Assembly: GCA_028289725.1 (NCBI GenBank)
Contig: JANQOH010000451.1
Location: 1 to 9,030 of the forward strand
DNA from: Alphaproteobacteria bacterium
GTDB taxonomy: Bacteria; Pseudomonadota; Alphaproteobacteria; UBA7887
Length of the DNA stretch: 9,030 nt
Direction: 5' to 3'
In this document: piece by piece, positions 6,009 to 9,030 of the stretch
Layout of the letters: the number at the start of each line of letters is the position of its first letter
How positions within the stretch are numbered: the stretch's first letter is position 1
The notes under the pieces: generated by a model
The model's input: the letters and a program-made list of their open reading frames with translations, nothing else
The model's database searches: none
Told to the model about the DNA's origin: nothing
Program-made: the position numbers and the translations under genes

Positions 6009-7013
6009 TTAGTGCTCGGTGCGCACCGACATCCGGGCATGCTGCGGCGTACTGCCGGTCCAGGCATGAAACGCACGAAAGAACGAATTCGGGTCTTCGA
6101 AACCCAGCAGGAACGAGATTTCGGCGCCCGACATCGCTGAATTCTTCAAATAATAGGTGGCTAACTCTTCGCGCGTCTTATTCAGCACATTTTGAAAGGT
6201 CTCGCCCTCGTCACGCAATCGCCGCTGCAAGGTGCGTGCACTCACGCCAAGCTTGTCGGAGATCGATTGAATTGAGGAACGTCCCGCGGGCAGCAGTTCC
6301 AACAGCGCCGCACGAACCCGTTCCTCGACACTGGCCGATTGATCGAGCTCAAACAAACGCCTTTTCAGTTCCGGTTCAAAGAAGCGCCACATCGGCTCGT
6401 TCATCGTCAGGAAAGGCCGCACGGCATCCTCGGCCGCGAAGGTAAGCGCCATACTTGATCCCATTTCGACCTTCGCACCGAAATACTCGGCGAACGGCTC
6501 GACCGGACTTGGCGGCTTAGGCATGAAGACCTTGCGCGGGCGAATCTCACATCGGGTGGCCATGCGCGCGAGTTGAACGAAGAAAACCAAATCCGTCGCC
6601 GCCAGTAGGACCGGCGGATCGACCGTCTTGTCATGCCACTCAATCTCGAGCGAAGTCTCGGTCGTGCGCGCTTCGACGTGTAGGGTCATCGGGCAGGTCA
6701 AGCGCTTGTAACGTGCGATGCGATCCAACGCCTGGTTCAAGTTCGCGCTGCACAAGGCCGCAAAGATTGACGGGCTGAACGATTCCGCCGACATCACGCC
6801 GCTGGCTTTGATCGGCAACAGAGGATCGTCGGCTTCCTCCTCAATACCACGCCACAGCCTGAAAAAATCTTTGGTGCTGAGCCGCGCGTCCTTGCGCGCA
6901 AATAAATCGTCCGGCAGGGCAGCGCGGCGCAGGACTTTATCAGGGCTCAACCCGAGATCGGTCAGCATGAGCGGGAGTCCCGAAAAAACCGCGAAGCTGT
7001 TGGCAGGGCTCAT
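6009..7013 (-). CDS. AraC-family transcriptional regulator (OruR/ArgR-like, arabinose-binding-type N-terminal domain)
   Basis: A 334-residue DNA-binding regulator of usual family length. Residues of about 15-205 match the layout of the N-terminal ligand/dimerisation domain found in OruR, ArgR-type and many lipid- or steroid-linked AraC proteins (the Arabinose_bd family). The C-terminal 90 residues carry two helix-turn-helix units: one at about 248-267 (S-D-K-L-G-V-S-A-R-T-L-Q-R-R-L), the other at about 296-320, with the family signature L-G-F-E-D-P-N-S-F-F-R-A-F-x-x-W-T-G-x-T-P. On the minus strand GAGGTG lies five bases before the ATG. The gene stands between two intergenic regions that both carry 21-base-phased CGCGCC repeats, so autoregulation and control of the exported-protein/SDR genes are likely. 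The effector is unknown; relatives often respond to fatty-acid-like, sterol-like or amino-acid compounds. Confidence 0.92.
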   Translation of the reverse strand: MSPANSFAVFSGLPLMLTDLGLSPDKVLRRAALPDDLFARKDARLSTKDFFRLWRGIEEEADDPLLPIKASGVMSAESFSPSIFAALCSANLNQALDRIARYKRLTCPMTLHVEARTTETSLEIEWHDKTVDPPVLLAATDLVFFVQLARMATRCEIRPRKVFMPKPPSPVEPFAEYFGAKVEMGSSMALTFAAEDAVRPFLTMNEPMWRFFEPELKRRLFELDQSASVEERVRAALLELLPAGRSSIQSISDKLGVSARTLQRRLRDEGETFQNVLNKTREELATYYLKNSAMSGAEISFLLGFEDPNSFFRAFHAWTGSTPQHARMSVRTEH

Positions 7014-7050
7014 GTAACCACCTCACCGGTTTTCGTCCCATAGGGCCTTC

Positions 7051-7077
7051 GCTGTCACACGTCGGCATCATGACAGC
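7051..7077. repeat. Inverted repeat GCTGTCA-N13-TGACAGC in the AraC leader
   Basis: Perfect seven-base arms at 7051-7057 and 7071-7077 are separated by 13 bases, so the arm centres are 20 bases apart. It lies 38-64 bases upstream of the AraC start codon. It could be a dimer operator (two-turn spacing) or an RNA stem in the 5' leader; the long loop favours an operator. Confidence 0.4.
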
Positions 7078-7126
7078 CGAATTAGGCCAATACTAAGGCG
7101 GGCATACCACGAAGACACTCGCGGAT

Positions 7127-7177
7127 CGCGCCAAAAATTGGACAAACCGCGCCAAACGTGGGGACTGGCTGGACAAA
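7127..7177. promoter_or_regulatory. Phased direct repeats upstream of the AraC gene, candidate autoregulatory operator
   Basis: CGCGCCAAA occurs at 7127-7135 and 7148-7156, exactly 21 bases apart. TGGACAAA occurs at 7139-7146 and 7170-7177, 31 bases apart (three helical turns). All read in the same direction. The block is 114-164 bases upstream of the AraC start and just after the aldolase stop at 7200. A weak possible promoter for AraC lies below it on the minus strand: TAGTAT at 7095-7090, with a poor -35 (TGTCTT, 7117-7112) about ten bases from the first repeat, as expected for an activator-dependent promoter. Confidence 0.5.
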
Positions 7178-7199
7178 ATCCGTGGGTATCCGGGATCGC

Positions 7200-8012
7200 T
7201 CAGTCGAACATATCCGGCTGGGTCTTGACCAAATCGTCATAAACCGTTTGGAAGCCCAGCCAGCCGATATATTCGCTGCCGACATGTTCGCGGCTGTAGC
7301 GCGCGCGGTCCGCTGGAATATGGATCGGCTTGTGCGGCGTTGCGTCGATCATGAGTTGCTGGTGACAACACCGCTCGAGCGCCATGAACCAATATGCCGC
7401 GGAATCGATGCTGTGCCGGCTGGCCGTTAGCAAGCCATGGTTCTGGTGGATCGCCGCTTTGACGCCCTTGAACGCCCGCGCCACGTTCGGTCCAGCCGGC
7501 GTTTCGACCGCCACTTGGCCGGCTTCTTCCGTAATCACCGCATGGTCTTCGAAGAACGCGCAGGCGTCCTGCGTGATCGGATCGAGCGGGCGGCCGAGCG
7601 ACGCGAACGCGGTGCCATATACGGTGTGCGCATGGCACATGGCCAAAATGTCTGGATGCGCGGCATGCACGGCGGCGTGCAACACAAAGCCGGCGCGGTT
7701 CACCGCATAGTCGCCCTCGACCACGTGCCCGTCATGATCGACCAAAATCAGGTTCGACAATTTCACTTGCCCGAAGTGCACGGCCATCGGGTTGGTCCAG
7801 TAGAGCTCGGGGTGCTCGGGATCGCGAATGGTCAAGTGCCCCGCGAAGCCGTAGTCGAAACCCCATCCGGCAAACGCCCGGCACGCGCCGACCAGCTTCT
7901 TCTTCCGATTTTCCCGAACGGTTTCCGGATCATTCGCGGTTAACTCGCGCGGAAACGTCAAGCCTTCCTGCTCAGGCTGATAAATCGACACCCGGTTCTT
8001 GAGATCGAGCAC
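7200..8012 (-). CDS. Class II aldolase/adducin family protein
   Basis: A 270-residue protein (GTG start) with the class II aldolase fold. The zinc ligands are visible: H127 and H129 in C-H-A-H-T-V-Y-G and H192 in H-Q-N-H-G-L. H112 lies in the preceding helix (H-A-A-V-H-A-A-H-P-D), and L-D-P-I-T-Q-D-A-C-A-F is a conserved core block. Members bind a divalent metal and include L-fuculose-phosphate aldolase, L-ribulose-phosphate epimerase and many uncharacterised enzymes. At the position of the fuculose aldolase catalytic glutamate (four before H112) this protein has glycine (G108), so classical aldol cleavage is doubtful. This uncharacterised adducin-like branch may do other metal chemistry. The GTG at 8012 is preferred because AAGGGAG lies six bases upstream; the upstream GTG at 8057 has no comparable site. 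It ends 186 bases before the AraC gene. Confidence 0.88.
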   Translation of the reverse strand: MLDLKNRVSIYQPEQEGLTFPRELTANDPETVRENRKKKLVGACRAFAGWGFDYGFAGHLTIRDPEHPELYWTNPMAVHFGQVKLSNLILVDHDGHVVEGDYAVNRAGFVLHAAVHAAHPDILAMCHAHTVYGTAFASLGRPLDPITQDACAFFEDHAVITEEAGQVAVETPAGPNVARAFKGVKAAIHQNHGLLTASRHSIDSAAYWFMALERCCHQQLMIDATPHKPIHIPADRARYSREHVGSEYIGWLGFQTVYDDLVKTQPDMFD

Positions 8013-8018
8013 GTCGCA

Positions 8019-8025
8019 CTCCCTT
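8019..8025 (-). promoter_or_regulatory. Ribosome binding site that places the aldolase start at a GTG
   Basis: AAGGGAG on the minus strand lies six bases before the GTG at 8012. The longer open frame starting at the GTG at 8057 would place this site inside the coding region. The following residues, L-D-L-K-N-R-V, are also a more natural start. The rest of the gap to 8158 holds no recognisable gene. Confidence 0.5.
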
Positions 8026-8158
8026 GTCTCACACGCTGCCAAAACCTTGCAACGCACCGTCAGCTACGCAAATCGCCCGGTTGGGTCAATGGCGCTCCGG
8101 GCATGGCAGAACCAGGCGGCGCGCATAAAGGCAGAAAGTCCGCGCCCGAGACGACGGC

Positions 8159-8677
8159 TTACACCAGCAGCAAGACCAAGAGGATGATGGTGATCAGCGG
8201 TAACACGGCCCAAACGATGTTGCCGATAAAGCGGTCTTCTTCCTCCTCGGTGTCGGGTGGGTCCGCGAACGCCCGCACAATGTCTTCCTCGGTCCGCTCC
8301 ATCTCCTCCAGACGCCGCTGGAAATCTCTCTCGCGCTGTGAATCCTCCGCCGACGAGTCGGTGTGCCCATATCCTGGATAATCCGAACCCCTCTCCCGGA
8401 ACCGCCGAATGGCGCGCGTCGCCCCCGCCCTGTAGGGCACCGGGTCTGCCGGGGCAAACCGGGCGCCAAAAAACATGCCAAAAAAGAACACGGCCGATCC
8501 GACAAGAATGGCCCATTTGAGCTCCTCGCCGCTCCCGCGCGCCGCGTAGTACACACCGCCCACCACAATCACTTCAACGACCAGAAGCACGAGCAGCAAA
8601 CGCACCAAGAACCATTTGTAAGCCTGCGATCTGAACATTCGCACTGCCGCAGTTTCGTTGGTCGCCCTCGGGGCCAT
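8159..8677 (-). CDS. Three-helix membrane protein with a charged central segment, function unknown
   Basis: A 172-residue protein with predicted membrane helices at about 22-45, 54-72 and 151-172. Between the last two lies a hydrophilic segment of about 75 residues: first basic (R-A-I-R-R-F-R-E-R, 88-96), then rich in glutamate and arginine (113-149) with likely coiled-coil character (R-E-R-D-F-Q-R-R-L-E-E-M-E). The protein ends at the third helix with almost no tail, so it resembles a tail-anchored membrane protein. I do not recognise a family. AAGGGAG lies nine bases before the ATG at 8677; an internal ATG at 8638 is possible but has no better site. It starts 72 bases after the stop of the upstream M23-like gene. 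Function is unknown; an envelope or cell-wall association would follow only from that neighbour. Confidence 0.78.
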   Translation of the reverse strand: MAPRATNETAAVRMFRSQAYKWFLVRLLLVLLVVEVIVVGGVYYAARGSGEELKWAILVGSAVFFFGMFFGARFAPADPVPYRAGATRAIRRFRERGSDYPGYGHTDSSAEDSQRERDFQRRLEEMERTEEDIVRAFADPPDTEEEEDRFIGNIVWAVLPLITIILLVLLLV

Positions 8678-8749
8678 GCAAGAGCGCTCCCTTAGGACGG
8701 TCCGCTATATTCTCCCATGTCCGGCAGGGCCATGCACGCACCGCGTGTT

Positions 8750-9030
8750 TTAACGCAAGTCCAACTCTTGTGACGCGGTTAGCACCACGGCGCCGTCACG
8801 CACGAGCTCGAACGAGCCGCGATAGGTGCCGGGCTGCCATCCGCCGACTGGCGCGCGCTTGCCGATGAATTGCAGCCAACGCGCCTTGTGTTTCTCGGCG
8901 GGCTGGGTCTCCGTGCGCGCAAGCAGGACGTCGCCAGGACCGGATAAGCTAAACCTTTGGCTGTCGCCGGGCCTAAGGCCAAAAAAACGTACGTAGAATA
9001 TCAAGTTAGTATCGCTGGCCGGCGCCAGGC
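8750..9030 (-). CDS. C-terminal part of a probable M23-family metallopeptidase-like protein (runs off the right edge)
   Basis: The minus-strand frame is open from the window edge to the TAA at 8750, giving 92 codons. The visible part reads as a compact beta domain: L-I-F-Y-V-R-F-F-G-L-R-P-G-D, a strand ending L-L-A-R-T, then K-A-R-W-L-Q-F-I-G-K-R, G-G-W-Q-P-G-T-Y-R-G and a final strand before L-D-L-R. Such a domain (G-x-R-x-G-D, A-R-x-x-x-F-x-G-x-R, P-x-G-x-W-x-x-G-x-Y-x-G) is found, as I recall, at the C-terminus of alphaproteobacterial M23 peptidoglycan endopeptidases. The catalytic domain would lie to the right of the window, so the family call is tentative. The frame continues past the TTG at 9004, so that codon is not a start. 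Confidence 0.55.
   Translation of the reverse strand, partial: LAPASDTNLIFYVRFFGLRPGDSQRFSLSGPGDVLLARTETQPAEKHKARWLQFIGKRAPVGGWQPGTYRGSFELVRDGAVVLTASQELDLR

Noticed and set aside
8735..8751. CACGC-ACC-GCGTG hairpin followed by TTTT near the end of the M23-like gene
   Set aside because: The T-run is on the plus strand, but the nearby genes are all read from the minus strand. On the minus strand it is only a five-pair stem with no U-tract.

Overview
The window looks like chromosomal DNA of a moderately GC-rich alphaproteobacterium, possibly of a Rhodospirillales or Hyphomicrobiales type. This rests on base composition, the Shine-Dalgarno style and the style of the proteins; no phylogenetic marker is present. 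All eleven genes I can support lie on the minus strand, so transcription runs from right to left. No RNA genes, insertion sequences, phage genes or CRISPR arrays were seen, and no gene-free stretch exceeds 300 bases.

In transcription order, the right edge holds the last 92 codons of a protein resembling the C-terminal domain of alphaproteobacterial M23-type metallopeptidases. Next come a small three-helix membrane protein (8677-8159) and a class II aldolase/adducin-fold protein (8012-7200). After a 186-base regulatory gap comes an AraC-family regulator of the OruR/ArgR-like type (7013-6009). A second gap of 169 bases precedes a small exported protein with an almost ideal ribosome binding site (5827-5381).

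Below a strong hairpin are two short-chain dehydrogenases (5288-4473 and 4449-3514) and a four-helix membrane protein (3455-2991). A terminator-like hairpin follows. Then come an extended SDR of the dihydroflavonol-reductase type (2847-1783), a DUF362 protein (1603-203) and the first 31 codons of what reads as an acyl-CoA synthetase/AMP ligase (from 95 to the left edge).

The left two thirds therefore look like a catabolic or modification module. Three different SDR oxidoreductases would act on alcohol, ketone or sterol/isoprenoid-like substrates, and a CoA ligase would activate an acid. An AraC regulator sits at the head. The substrate cannot be read from the sequence.

The most interesting signal is regulatory. 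The hexamer CGCGCC occurs three times at exactly 21-base spacing upstream of the exported-protein gene (5883, 5904, 5925). It occurs twice more at exactly 21-base spacing upstream of the AraC gene (7127, 7148), in the same orientation. Two-helical-turn phasing is what AraC-family proteins use, so these are good candidates for the regulator's own operators and suggest it controls both itself and the exported protein/SDR unit.
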